Numbered from the stretch's first letter, positions 1-8,115 are shown. The stretch: 9,908 nucleotides of DNA from CAKZYD01 sp039026755 (GCA_039026755.1 JBCCLR010000140.1:1-9908), one strand, 5' to 3'. Notes: generated by a model from the sequence alone, not told the origin. Translations and numbers: made by a program.

Positions 1-39
1 AGAATCAAACGCCGCTTTCCCATCGCCCCGTAAGCCCCT

Positions 40-1671
<1,632 letters not shown>

Positions 1672-1745
1672 AGTCATCTTCCCCAAATCTTTAGGACCAG
1701 TTTTTATTGTGGCAAGGTAACCGGGAAAGCCGGTCCTCTTCCAGC

Positions 1746-1779
1746 CCTAATGAGATAAAAATTAGGCGAATTTAGGCGA
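1746..1779. promoter_or_regulatory. Possible operator: TTAGG repeats between ligase and eipA
   Basis: The divergent gap contains CCTAAT (1746-1751) and ATTAGG (1761-1766), a perfect 6-bp inverted repeat. The octamer TTAGGCGA then occurs twice, at 1762-1769 and 1772-1779, exactly 10 bp (one helical turn) apart. Inverted plus helically phased direct half-sites are typical of transcription-factor binding sites, so this may control the ligase, the EipA gene or both. No regulator is encoded in the window, and the arrangement could be chance in an AT-rich gap. Confidence 0.35.
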
Positions 1780-1822
1780 TCTTTTTTCTGCCGCTTTCGC
1801 GCGCTAGCTTTTTAAAACTATG

Positions 1823-1832
1823 CAATATATTG
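1823..1832. repeat. 10-bp palindrome upstream of eipA
   Basis: CAATATATTG is a perfect palindrome about 40 bp upstream of the EipA start codon, in the AT-rich part of the divergent gap. It could be part of an operator or a promoter -10 region, but I could not fit a convincing -35 element at the right distance. Confidence 0.3.
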
Positions 1833-1871
1833 TGCTTGTAAGGTAAATACACACAACTGCTGGGGTCACCT

Positions 1872-2501
1872 ATGGAGCGAAAAACACGGCGCACCGTTGT
1901 ACAATCACTTGGCGCAACAAGCCTCATTGGTCTAGCCGCGTGCGCCGGCGGCCAATCGCAAGCGCCAAGTCAAGCGCCGCGCGGCAACCCGGCGCCGGGT
2001 GACCCGCTTGGACCAGACGGCACTTATGATGAAGACACCGTGCTTGACGCTGCACGCAACACATTTGGGAGTGGTGCGGAAGGCATTGCGAGCCTGATTG
2101 AACGCTTATTCGCTGAAAATGGCAGGCCCAACGCTTACGTGACAGGCGAAGAAGCCGGCGGCGGTCTGATTGCCGCCGTGCGTTATGGTGGCGGCCAACT
2201 GTATCATAAAATAGAAGGCCAGCGCGCCATTCACTGGACCGGACCGTCGGTGGGGCTTGAACTGGGCGGCAATGCGTCCAAAAGCTTCATGCTCGTTTAC
2301 AATTTATATGACACGGAGGACATTTATGCCCGCTACCCGGCGCTTGAGGGGCAAGGCTATTTTGTGGGCGGTCTCGGCGTAAACTACCTCCAGAAGCAAG
2401 CCGTTAAGATCGCCAATGTGCGGCTGGGTATTGGCCTTCGCTACACGGCCAACCTCGGCTATGTAAAATTCACCAAGAAATCGACCATCAATCCGTTTTA
2501 G
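1872..2501 (+). CDS. eipA: EipA-like envelope protein (DUF1134)
   Basis: A 209-residue exported protein of the DUF1134 family, whose Brucella member EipA is a periplasmic beta-barrel-like protein needed for envelope integrity. The match rests on the C-terminal two thirds (about residues 57-209): a conserved start around NTFGSGAEG, repeated Gly-rich strands (GGGLIAAVRYGGGQLYHK, VGLELGGNASKSF, GQGYFVGGLGVNYLQ) and the end LRYTANLGYVKF. The N-terminus has twin arginines (TRRTVVQ, 5-11), a short hydrophobic stretch and a lipobox-like LAAC with Cys24, followed by a Gln/Pro/Ala-rich linker (25-48). This suggests a lipoprotein, possibly Tat-exported. The start is supported by GGGG (1862-1865) 6 nt upstream. 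It converges with ilvC. The family is secure; the lipoprotein status is inference. Confidence 0.85.
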   Translation: MERKTRRTVVQSLGATSLIGLAACAGGQSQAPSQAPRGNPAPGDPLGPDGTYDEDTVLDAARNTFGSGAEGIASLIERLFAENGRPNAYVTGEEAGGGLIAAVRYGGGQLYHKIEGQRAIHWTGPSVGLELGGNASKSFMLVYNLYDTEDIYARYPALEGQGYFVGGLGVNYLQKQAVKIANVRLGIGLRYTANLGYVKFTKKSTINPF

Positions 2502-2593
2502 CTTTGACGAAGCACGCTCAGAAGATCTTGCCTGTCGAAGATGGCGGCATGTAGCGACCGCCTAACGGCCTTTGATGAACCCCGGCATCACCG

Positions 2594-2628
2594 GTTTGCA
2601 AGATGCTCCTTGGAGATCTCTTGCAAAC
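2594..2628. repeat. Stem-loop between eipA and ilvC (10-bp arms)
   Basis: GTTTGCAAGA (2594-2603) and TCTTGCAAAC (2619-2628) form a perfect 10-bp inverted repeat. The 15-nt loop itself contains CTCC-TT-GGAG, so the structure can extend. It sits between two converging transcription units and could end transcripts from either side or protect their 3' ends. Neither strand has a T-tract after the stem, so it is not a classical Rho-independent terminator. Confidence 0.5.
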
Positions 2629-2634
2629 AATGTG

Positions 2635-2652
2635 AGCCGTCTAAAAACGGCT
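2635..2652. terminator. Stem-loop just after ilvC stop, possible terminator
   Basis: AGCCGT (2635-2640) and ACGGCT (2647-2652) form a perfect 6-bp stem with a 6-nt loop, about 18 nt beyond the ilvC stop codon as the operon is read. On that strand the T-run lies in the loop rather than after the stem, so termination efficiency is doubtful. With the larger hairpin next to it, this is the likely 3' end of the ilv transcript. Confidence 0.35.
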
Positions 2653-2670
2653 TAAACACTAATACCGTCT

Positions 2671-3690
2671 TTAGTTCTTCGCTTTGTCGACCAGCTGATT
2701 TTCCTTCAGCCACGGCATCATTGCGCGCAGTTTCGCGCCGGTTTCCTCAATAGAGTGCGCACCCTGCAGCTTGCGCTGCGCTTTTAAGATCGGGTTTCCA
2801 GCGCGATTGTCGGTGATAAAATCCTTCACAAACCGGCCTTGCTGAATGTCTTCAAGCACGCGCTTCATTTCCGCTTTGGTTTCATCCGTAACGATGCGCG
2901 GCCCTGTCGCATAGTCACCAAACTCGGCGGTATTTGAGATCGAATAGCGCATGTTTGCAATGCCGCCCTCATACATCAGGTCGACGATCAATTTCACCTC
3001 ATGCAAGCACTCAAAATATGCCATTTCTGGCGCGTAGCCGGCCTCGGTGAGCGTCTCAAAACCGGCCATGATAAGCTGGCTTAGACCGCCGCAGAGCACG
3101 GCCTGTTCGCCAAACAGGTCAGTTTCGCACTCTTCTTTAAAACTGGTTTCAATGGTGCCGGCCCTGCCGCCGCCAACGCCGGCAGCATAGCTGAGCCCAA
3201 TATCATGGGTGTTGCCGGATGCATCTTGCGCGATGGCAAGCAGGCACGGCACGCCGCCGCCGCGCTGATATTCAGAGCGGACCGTATGGCCTGGGCCTTT
3301 TGGCGCGACCATAAACACGTCAAGGTCGGCGCGCGGCTCTATCAGGCCGAAGTGAATGTTTAGGCCGTGCGCAAAGGCGAGCGCCGCACCGTCTTTGATA
3401 TTTGGTTCCACGTCATTCGCGTAGATTGCGGCCTGATGCTCATCAGGCGCCAGGATCATCACCACATCCGCCCAGGCGGCGGCTTCAGCATTCGCCATCA
3501 CTTGAAAGCCAGCCGCTTCAGCCTTTTTGCGCGTCGCCGAACCCTCACGCAGTGCAATGGCAACGTCTTTCACGCCGCTGTCGCGCAAGTTGGCCGCATG
3601 CGCATGGCCCTGACTGCCATAGCCAATGATGGCTACTTTCTTGGTCTTGATGAGGTTTACGTCTGCATCACTGTCATAATAGACGCGCAT
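2671..3690 (-). CDS. ilvC: Ketol-acid reductoisomerase (NADP+)
   Basis: Second common step of valine, leucine and isoleucine synthesis: isomerises and reduces acetolactate or acetohydroxybutyrate to the dihydroxy acid, using NADPH and Mg2+, in the cytoplasm. It is a class I (short) enzyme of 339 residues. The Rossmann motif GYGSQGHAHAANLRDSG lies at 23-39, followed by a beta2 loop with R48 and S51 of the NADPH-preferring type. Other key residues are H108 in FAHG, the metal ligands D191 and E195 in ETDLFGEQAVL, and E227 and E231 in YFECLHEVK. The frame is open to a TTG at 3717, but the ATG at 3690 gives the standard N-terminus MRVYYDSDADVNLIK and has AAGAAAGG (3699-3706) 8 nt upstream. It is last in ilvB-ilvH-ilvC, 55 nt after ilvH. 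Confidence 0.97.
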   Translation of the reverse strand: MRVYYDSDADVNLIKTKKVAIIGYGSQGHAHAANLRDSGVKDVAIALREGSATRKKAEAAGFQVMANAEAAAWADVVMILAPDEHQAAIYANDVEPNIKDGAALAFAHGLNIHFGLIEPRADLDVFMVAPKGPGHTVRSEYQRGGGVPCLLAIAQDASGNTHDIGLSYAAGVGGGRAGTIETSFKEECETDLFGEQAVLCGGLSQLIMAGFETLTEAGYAPEMAYFECLHEVKLIVDLMYEGGIANMRYSISNTAEFGDYATGPRIVTDETKAEMKRVLEDIQQGRFVKDFITDNRAGNPILKAQRKLQGAHSIEETGAKLRAMMPWLKENQLVDKAKN

Positions 3691-3745
3691 GTGCGGGGCC
3701 TTTCTTATTCGCTTCAATCAAAAAGTGTTAGAAATTGGCGCTTGT

Positions 3746-4273
3746 CTAGAGCGCTTCTGCGCCGCGTGCAATGGCTGCGACGCCGGTTCGCGATATTTCT
3801 ACCAGGCCAAGTGGCACCATGAGGTCAATGAAGGCATCGATCTTTTCAGTGGGGCCGGTGATTTCAAAGATAAAGCTCTGCGTTGATGTATCGACCACAC
3901 GGGCACGAAAGATATCGGCAATACGCAGCGCTTCAACACGCCCATCACCCGTACCGCGCACCTTGATCAGCGCCATTTCGCGCTCAACCGATGGGCCATC
4001 AACCGTCAAATCATGCACCGCGCGCACAGGCACGAGGCGCTCAAGCTGCGCGGTAATCTGCTCAATCACCATCGGCGTCCCAGACGTCACTACCGTAATC
4101 CGGCTGACCGTCTCATCCTGGTCTTCTTCCGCCACTTCCGCCACGGTGAGGCTTTCAATATTATAGCCGCGGCCCGAAAACAGGCCGATCACGCGGGCTA
4201 AAACACCCACCTCATTGTCGACCAAGACCGACATTGTATGACGCGCGCTTTCGCCATGGTCGCCAAGCGTCAT
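3746..4273 (-). CDS. ilvH: Acetolactate synthase small (regulatory) subunit
   Basis: Regulatory subunit that binds IlvB, raises its activity and makes it sensitive to valine. The N-terminal ACT domain is clear (about residues 12-85, with HTMSVLVDNEVGVLARVIGL and RGYNIESLTV), followed by the usual C-terminal domain. Residues N20, G23 and N38 match the E. coli IlvH valine-site positions N11, G14 and N29, so feedback inhibition is predicted. The frame extends to a GTG at 4285, but I chose the ATG at 4273 because GGAG (4280-4283) lies 6 nt upstream of it and the GTG has no Shine-Dalgarno sequence. This gives 175 residues, close to the E. coli protein after a short N-terminal extension. It lies 48 nt after ilvB and 55 nt before ilvC and is surely cotranscribed. 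Also called ilvN in some species. Confidence 0.95.
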   Translation of the reverse strand: MTLGDHGESARHTMSVLVDNEVGVLARVIGLFSGRGYNIESLTVAEVAEEDQDETVSRITVVTSGTPMVIEQITAQLERLVPVRAVHDLTVDGPSVEREMALIKVRGTGDGRVEALRIADIFRARVVDTSTQSFIFEITGPTEKIDAFIDLMVPLGLVEISRTGVAAIARGAEAL

Positions 4274-4303
4274 GCGCTTCTCCACTTCATATTGTCTGAA
4301 AAT

Positions 4304-4317
4304 CCGCTGCCCAGCGG
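4304..4317 (-). repeat. Hairpin in the ilvB-ilvH intercistronic gap
   Basis: CCGCTG (4304-4309) and CAGCGG (4312-4317) form a GC-rich 6-bp stem with a 2-nt loop, or 5 bp with a 4-nt loop. It begins a few nt after the ilvB stop codon. In the mRNA it is followed by the short run AUUUUC, then by the ilvH ribosome binding site. It may stabilise the ilvB end or cause partial termination, setting the subunit ratio; this is inference. Confidence 0.4.
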
Positions 4318-4321
4318 CGTG

Positions 4322-6151
4322 TTAAACGAGCGCTTGGCCCTCTTTTGAAATCGTGCTTGGGGCGGATTCAGGACCGAGGATCATCTCATTATGTGCCGCA
4401 CCTGAAGGCACCATGGGATAGCAATTCTCGAGCTTTTCCACACAGCAATCAACAAAAACGGGGCCATCTGCCTCCAGCATCTGCATGATCCCAGCATCGA
4501 GATCGCTTGCTTTCTCAATACGAATGCCAGTCCAGCCATAGCTCTCTGCTAACTTCACAAAATCCGGCAGCGCGTCGGAATAGCTGCTTGAATACCGGCC
4601 TTCATAGGTCAAATGCTGCCACTGGCGCACCATGCCCATATATTCATTGTTGAGCGTAAAGACCTTCACCGGCAAACGATATTGCGTGGCGGTGCCCAGC
4701 TCTTGAATATTCATCTGGACGGAGGCTTCGCCCGCGATATCAATGACCAGCGCGTCCGGATTGGCCAGCTGCGCGCCAATGGCCGCCGGCAAGCCATAGC
4801 CCATGGTGCCAAGCCCACCGGACGTCAGCCACTTATTGGGTGCATCAAAACCGAAATACTGCGCTGCCCACATTTGATGTTGGCCAACTTCCGTGGTGAT
4901 GATGGGCGATTTTTTATGGGTCAAATCAAACAACCGCTGCACCGCATATTGCGGAAGAATGCCTTCGCCTTGCTGGTCAAACGCAAGGCAATCGCGCGCG
5001 CGCCAGGTGTCAATCTGTCCCCACCACTGCTTAAGCGCCTGCGCATCTGCCCGGTAGGCCTTGGCGCGCCAAATCTTTAGCATGTCTTCTAAGACATGGC
5101 CGACATCAGCAACAATGCCGATATCCACTTGCACGACCTTGTTGATGGATGAGCGATCAATATCAACGTGGATTTTCTTCGAGCCAGGCGAAAATTTATC
5201 AATACGTCCGGTCACCCGATCATCAAAACGCGCGCCGAGGCACACCATGACATCGCAGTCATGCATGGCCATATTCGCTTCATACGTTCCGTGCATGCCA
5301 AGCATGCCCAGAAACTGCTTATCGTCATGCGCAAACGCGCCCAGTCCCATCAATGTCGATGTCACCGGGAAACCCGTTGCATGCGCAAATTCACGCAGCA
5401 ATTGGCTTGCTGACGGACCAGAATTGATCACTCCGCCGCCGGTATACAAGATCGGTCTTTTGGCACTGGCCATCAGTTCCAGCGCCGCTTCAATCTTCGC
5501 GCGATCGCCTTTGATCTGCGGTTTATACGTCCGATGCTCTACCTCGCCCAAAGGCTTGCGGTAGGGTGCATCGGCCACTTGAATGTCTTTTGGCAGATCA
5601 ATCACCACGGGGCCTGGGCGACCCGTCGTGGCAATATAAAATGCTTCGTACATGATATCGCACAGCTTCTCAGAGTCCGACACGAAGTAATTGTGCTTCG
5701 TGCAGTGCCGCGTGATACCCACCGTATCAGCTTCTTGAAAGGCATCCGTGCCAACCAAATGGCTCGCCACCTGCCCGGTCAAAACGACAATCGGGATTGA
5801 ATCCAGCATAGCGTCGGCGATACCGGTTACCGTATTGGTTGCCCCAGGGCCAGACGTCACCAAAACAACACCTGGCTTGCCGGTGGAGCGCGCATAGCCT
5901 TCCGCTGCATGCGCAGCACCTTGTTCATGGCGCACAAGGATGTGGTTGATCCCTTCTTGCTTAAACAGCGCATCATAGATCGGCAGCACGGCGCCGCCTG
6001 GATAGCCAAAGATTGTATCCACGCCCATATCCTGCAGGGCCCGCACAATCACTTCTGCACCGCTCATAATTTCCGTATGTGTCGACGCCGCACGGCGCGC
6101 ACTAAAGCGGCCGGCATCTGAGGTTGGCGGAGTGGAAAATGAGGTAGCCAT
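4322..6151 (-). CDS. ilvB: Acetolactate synthase large (catalytic) subunit
   Basis: Thiamine-diphosphate and FAD enzyme that condenses two pyruvates to acetolactate, or pyruvate with 2-ketobutyrate, the first shared step to branched-chain amino acids. The 609 residues carry the three TPP-enzyme domains. Visible are FGYPGGAVLPIYDAL (48-62), catalytic Glu76 in VRHEQGAAHAAEGYAR, GQVASHLVGTDAFQE (126-140), the FAD region with LGARFDDRVTGR (305-316), and the TPP motif starting at AGEAS (473-477) and ending at NN (501-502). The usual Asp of the GD motif is Glu475 here. Trp511 in VRQWQ and Ala129 align with plant herbicide-site positions Trp574 and Pro197. About 28 Ser/Thr/Ala-rich residues precede the usual core start MSGAEVIVRAL. 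The ATG at 6151 has AGGA close upstream; ATG 6067 (Met29) is an alternative. It heads the operon with ilvH and ilvC and could equally be named ilvI. Confidence 0.97.
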   Translation of the reverse strand: MATSFSTPPTSDAGRFSARRAASTHTEIMSGAEVIVRALQDMGVDTIFGYPGGAVLPIYDALFKQEGINHILVRHEQGAAHAAEGYARSTGKPGVVLVTSGPGATNTVTGIADAMLDSIPIVVLTGQVASHLVGTDAFQEADTVGITRHCTKHNYFVSDSEKLCDIMYEAFYIATTGRPGPVVIDLPKDIQVADAPYRKPLGEVEHRTYKPQIKGDRAKIEAALELMASAKRPILYTGGGVINSGPSASQLLREFAHATGFPVTSTLMGLGAFAHDDKQFLGMLGMHGTYEANMAMHDCDVMVCLGARFDDRVTGRIDKFSPGSKKIHVDIDRSSINKVVQVDIGIVADVGHVLEDMLKIWRAKAYRADAQALKQWWGQIDTWRARDCLAFDQQGEGILPQYAVQRLFDLTHKKSPIITTEVGQHQMWAAQYFGFDAPNKWLTSGGLGTMGYGLPAAIGAQLANPDALVIDIAGEASVQMNIQELGTATQYRLPVKVFTLNNEYMGMVRQWQHLTYEGRYSSSYSDALPDFVKLAESYGWTGIRIEKASDLDAGIMQMLEADGPVFVDCCVEKLENCYPMVPSGAAHNEMILGPESAPSTISKEGQALV

Positions 6152-6198
6152 TGGTCCTACGATCTTTAATCTAGAGAATGAAAACGAGCAGGTGTCTC

Positions 6199-6259
6199 GC
6201 GAAGTGCGTTATACAAATAACACAACACCTTGCAAACCTAACGCCTTAGAGCACTTCGC
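6199..6259. repeat. Spaced 9-bp inverted repeat in ilvB promoter region
   Basis: GCGAAGTGC (6199-6207) and its exact complement GCACTTCGC (6251-6259) are 43 bp apart. One arm lies in the spacer of P1 and the other at the expected start point of P2. They look like paired binding sites for one regulator, or two arms of a structure in a longer leader RNA. No leader peptide rich in Ile, Leu or Val codons and no terminator hairpin is visible, so classical attenuation is not supported. Confidence 0.4.
6208..6235 (-). promoter_or_regulatory. Candidate promoter P2 for ilvBHC
   Basis: Reading towards ilvB, TTGCAA (6230-6235) and TATAAC (6208-6213) are separated by 16 bp and match 4/6 and 5/6 of the sigma-70 consensus. 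Initiation near 6200 would give a leader of about 50 nt. This overlaps one arm of the spaced inverted repeat. It competes with P1, the better -35 match, as the operon promoter. Confidence 0.35.
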
Positions 6260-6273
6260 CGCAGTGCCGTCAA
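6245..6273 (-). promoter_or_regulatory. Candidate promoter P1 for ilvBHC
   Basis: TTGACG (6268-6273) and TCTAAG (6245-6250) are exactly 17 bp apart. The pair also fits the Caulobacter housekeeping/biosynthetic promoter form as I recall it, TTGACGS-N10-14-GCTANAWC: here TTGACGG-N14-GCTCTAAG. It lies about 50 nt beyond the miaA stop and about 94 nt before the ilvB start. The 17-bp spacer is itself an inverted repeat, GCACT-N7-AGTGC, a plausible operator. An 8-bp palindrome TTGCGCAA (6280-6287) lies just upstream of the -35. Confidence 0.5.
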
Positions 6274-6323
6274 GTTTATTTGCGCAATATATGTTTATTT
6301 ACCATTTAAATTATGAAATTTTA

Positions 6324-7244
6324 TTATACGAAAACAGACGTCCACTTTCCAAATTGATTACGATTCCAGGTGAGCTGCCGTTTTGCAAAGCGTCGGGTGT
6401 CTTGCTGGGCACGCGCCAGCGCCTCTCCCTTTGAGCAGCGCCCTATCAAATAGTCGATAAGCGGCGGCACCCCGACCGCACGCATGATCGACAAATCCCC
6501 GCTCAGTTTGCGCGCCAAGAGCTGCTCGAGTTCGCTTAAAGCCCCCATCTCAATCATCAATTCAAGTCGCTTGTTGCACCGTGCATATAACGTTGGGCGA
6601 TCCATTTCGAGTACCAGGCATGTCAGGGTTATGTCAGGTATTGCTTCGAGCCCGCCCACACGCGGCACGCGCTGCCAATCGCTGAGCGGCGTGCCGGTCG
6701 ACAGCGCCACTTCAAGTGCCCGGCACAGCCGCTGTACATCGCTGGTTTTAAGCCGCTGAGCTAACTCTGGGTCGCGCTGCAACACGGCCTCATGGACAGC
6801 GCCAACGCCGCGTGCCTCGGCAAGTGTACGAACCTGTCGCCTAATCTGTGGATCAATATCGGGAATAGGCGATATCCCGTCCACCAGTGTACGGAGATAA
6901 AGCCCAGTTCCACCCACCACGATGGGCAGCTGCTCAGCAGACCAAGCCGCCTTTATCTCTGCCAACGCGCACTCCGCCCAGCGTGCGGCAGAACTCACAT
7001 CAGATGGATCAAAAACGCCATACAGCTTATGCGGGCAGGCTTGTCGATCCAGTCCTGCGGGTTGAGCGGTTAGGATAGGCAAGGCGTCATAAACCTGCAT
7101 GCTATCAGCGTTGACGATAACAGAAGGCTGCTGGGCTGCGCATTCAAGGGCGAAAGCCGACTTGCCGACCGCTGTCGCGCCTGCGATAAGCAGCACCGGG
7201 CAGCGCTCGTTACGCAGTGCTGTGGTGTCAAAGGTGGAAGTCAA
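6324..7244 (-). CDS. miaA: tRNA dimethylallyltransferase
   Basis: Transfers the dimethylallyl group from dimethylallyl diphosphate to N6 of A37 in tRNAs that read codons beginning with U, the first step of (ms2)i6A. The 306 residues show the P-loop GATAVGKS (22-29), NADSMQVYDALPILTAQP (45-62), VVGGTGLYLR (109-118), the conserved SDVQRLCRALEV block, and the C-terminal TRRFAKRQLTW signature. The P-loop has Ala where Pro is usual (GPTA). The frame opens at a TTG (7242-7244) with a stop five codons upstream. No ATG occurs before Met49, which is inside a motif. The other possibility is a GTG at 7196, giving a protein starting at LLIAGATAVGKS. Neither has a good Shine-Dalgarno sequence. It reads towards ilvB but a 172-bp promoter-bearing gap separates them. 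Function is secure; the start is not. Confidence 0.93.
   Translation of the reverse strand: MTSTFDTTALRNERCPVLLIAGATAVGKSAFALECAAQQPSVIVNADSMQVYDALPILTAQPAGLDRQACPHKLYGVFDPSDVSSAARWAECALAEIKAAWSAEQLPIVVGGTGLYLRTLVDGISPIPDIDPQIRRQVRTLAEARGVGAVHEAVLQRDPELAQRLKTSDVQRLCRALEVALSTGTPLSDWQRVPRVGGLEAIPDITLTCLVLEMDRPTLYARCNKRLELMIEMGALSELEQLLARKLSGDLSIMRAVGVPPLIDYLIGRCSKGEALARAQQDTRRFAKRQLTWNRNQFGKWTSVFV
7233..7240 (+). promoter_or_regulatory. Ribosome binding site that fixes the serB start
   Basis: GGTGGAAG lies 8 nt before the GTG at 7249. It is the best Shine-Dalgarno match among the in-frame candidates (GTG at 7225, 7234 and 7249, ATG at 7099). It overlaps the first codons of miaA on the other strand. 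Confidence 0.6.
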
Positions 7245-7248
7245 AGAC

Positions 7249-8115
7249 GTGTCTTCGCTCTATCTCGTCCTGGTTGGCCAGCCTGGCTCCATTACGAAGG
7301 CTGTTATAACTGATCTCGCGCTGGCGTGTAGTGGTCCAGTTTGGCTGGCGCAAGAAACAGCGTGCATCACTGAAGTGCCTGCCAGCGCAGCGCAAGGCCT
7401 AAAAGACCTGCTGCCTGAACACGCGCTCGATTGGCTGCTGACACCGCGCGCACCGAAACCTGCAAAGCTATTTCTTGCCGATATGGACAGCACAATGATC
7501 ACGGCTGAGTGCATTGACGAACTGGCCGGCTTTGCGGGCATAAAGGCCGAAGTGTCAGCCGTGACGGAGGCGGCTATGCGCGGTGAACTTGATTTTGAAG
7601 CAGCCTTAAAGAGCCGCGTCGCCTTGCTGAAAGGGCTCAAGACCAGCGTTTTAGAAGAGTGCTATCGAGACAAGGTCCACTTCAGCGATGGCGCTAGAAT
7701 CGCCGTACAGACGATGCGCGCACATGGAACGTATTGCGCGCTAGTCTCTGGGGGTTTTACATTCTTTACCGAGCGGGTCGCGGACGGCCTCGGCTTTCAC
7801 GAGCAGCGGGCCAATAGACTTGAGGAAAAGGATGGGCATTTGACCGGCAAGGTGATCCCGCCGATTAGCAATGCCAACACAAAGCTCAGCGCTTTGGAGA
7901 CGCACAGCGCGCGGCTAGAGATTTCGCCGGACCAAAGTCTAGCTGTCGGCGACGGCGCAAATGACATTCCGATGCTCGAAGCAGCCGGCCTTGGTGTTGC
8001 CTATCGCGCAAAACCCAATACTAAAGCTGCGGCCGACTGCGCGATAGACAAAACAGACTTGACCAGTCTGCTCTATTTCCAAGGGATCACGCAGGCCGGT
8101 CATGCCTCGCTCTAG
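7249..8115 (+). CDS. serB: Phosphoserine phosphatase
   Basis: Last step of serine synthesis: hydrolyses O-phospho-L-serine to serine in the cytoplasm; a HAD-superfamily enzyme. From the GTG at 7249 the protein has 288 residues: an N-terminal ACT-like domain (about 1-65) then the HAD domain. Motif I is DMDST with nucleophile D78, general acid D80 and T82, followed by E87. Motif II is S167 in LVSGGFTFF. Motif III is K212 in NANTKLSAL, and motif IV is VGDGANDIPML with D235 and D239. The frame is open leftwards to an ATG at 7099, but that start would run through the miaA P-loop region and add about 50 atypical residues. GTG 7249 has a good ribosome binding site. It is divergent from miaA with 4 nt between start codons, and convergent with the Do protease gene. 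Confidence 0.94.
   Translation: MSSLYLVLVGQPGSITKAVITDLALACSGPVWLAQETACITEVPASAAQGLKDLLPEHALDWLLTPRAPKPAKLFLADMDSTMITAECIDELAGFAGIKAEVSAVTEAAMRGELDFEAALKSRVALLKGLKTSVLEECYRDKVHFSDGARIAVQTMRAHGTYCALVSGGFTFFTERVADGLGFHEQRANRLEEKDGHLTGKVIPPISNANTKLSALETHSARLEISPDQSLAVGDGANDIPMLEAAGLGVAYRAKPNTKAAADCAIDKTDLTSLLYFQGITQAGHASL

Noticed and set aside
2541..2753. 70-codon + strand frame in the eipA-ilvC gap
   Set aside because: It runs over the stem-loops and into the ilvC 3' end, is rich in Arg, Ser and Cys without any domain, and has no good ribosome binding site.
4613..5564. Overlapping + strand frames of 155 and 167 codons opposite ilvB
   Set aside because: No recognisable protein features; the opposite strand encodes an intact acetolactate synthase.
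6165..6230. Possible short leader peptide before ilvB (GTG start, about 20 codons) as an attenuator
   Set aside because: Only 4 Leu and no Ile or Val codon after the start, no convincing ribosome binding site, and no terminator/antiterminator structure follows.
2593..6238. Shared 10-mer GGTTTGCAAG in the hairpin after ilvC and near P2 before ilvB
   Set aside because: One short match in about 10 kb can be chance, and the contexts differ (terminal stem versus promoter -35).
6132..6434. 100-codon + strand frame across the ilvB start, the promoter gap and the end of miaA, with GGAG ahead of its ATG
   Set aside because: It is antisense to two well-supported genes, shows no recognisable domain, and its gap portion is better explained by ilvB promoter elements.
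7099..7248. Longer serB starting at ATG 7099
   Set aside because: The extra 50 residues overlap the miaA P-loop region antisense, do not resemble SerB, and the GTG at 7249 has a proper ribosome binding site.
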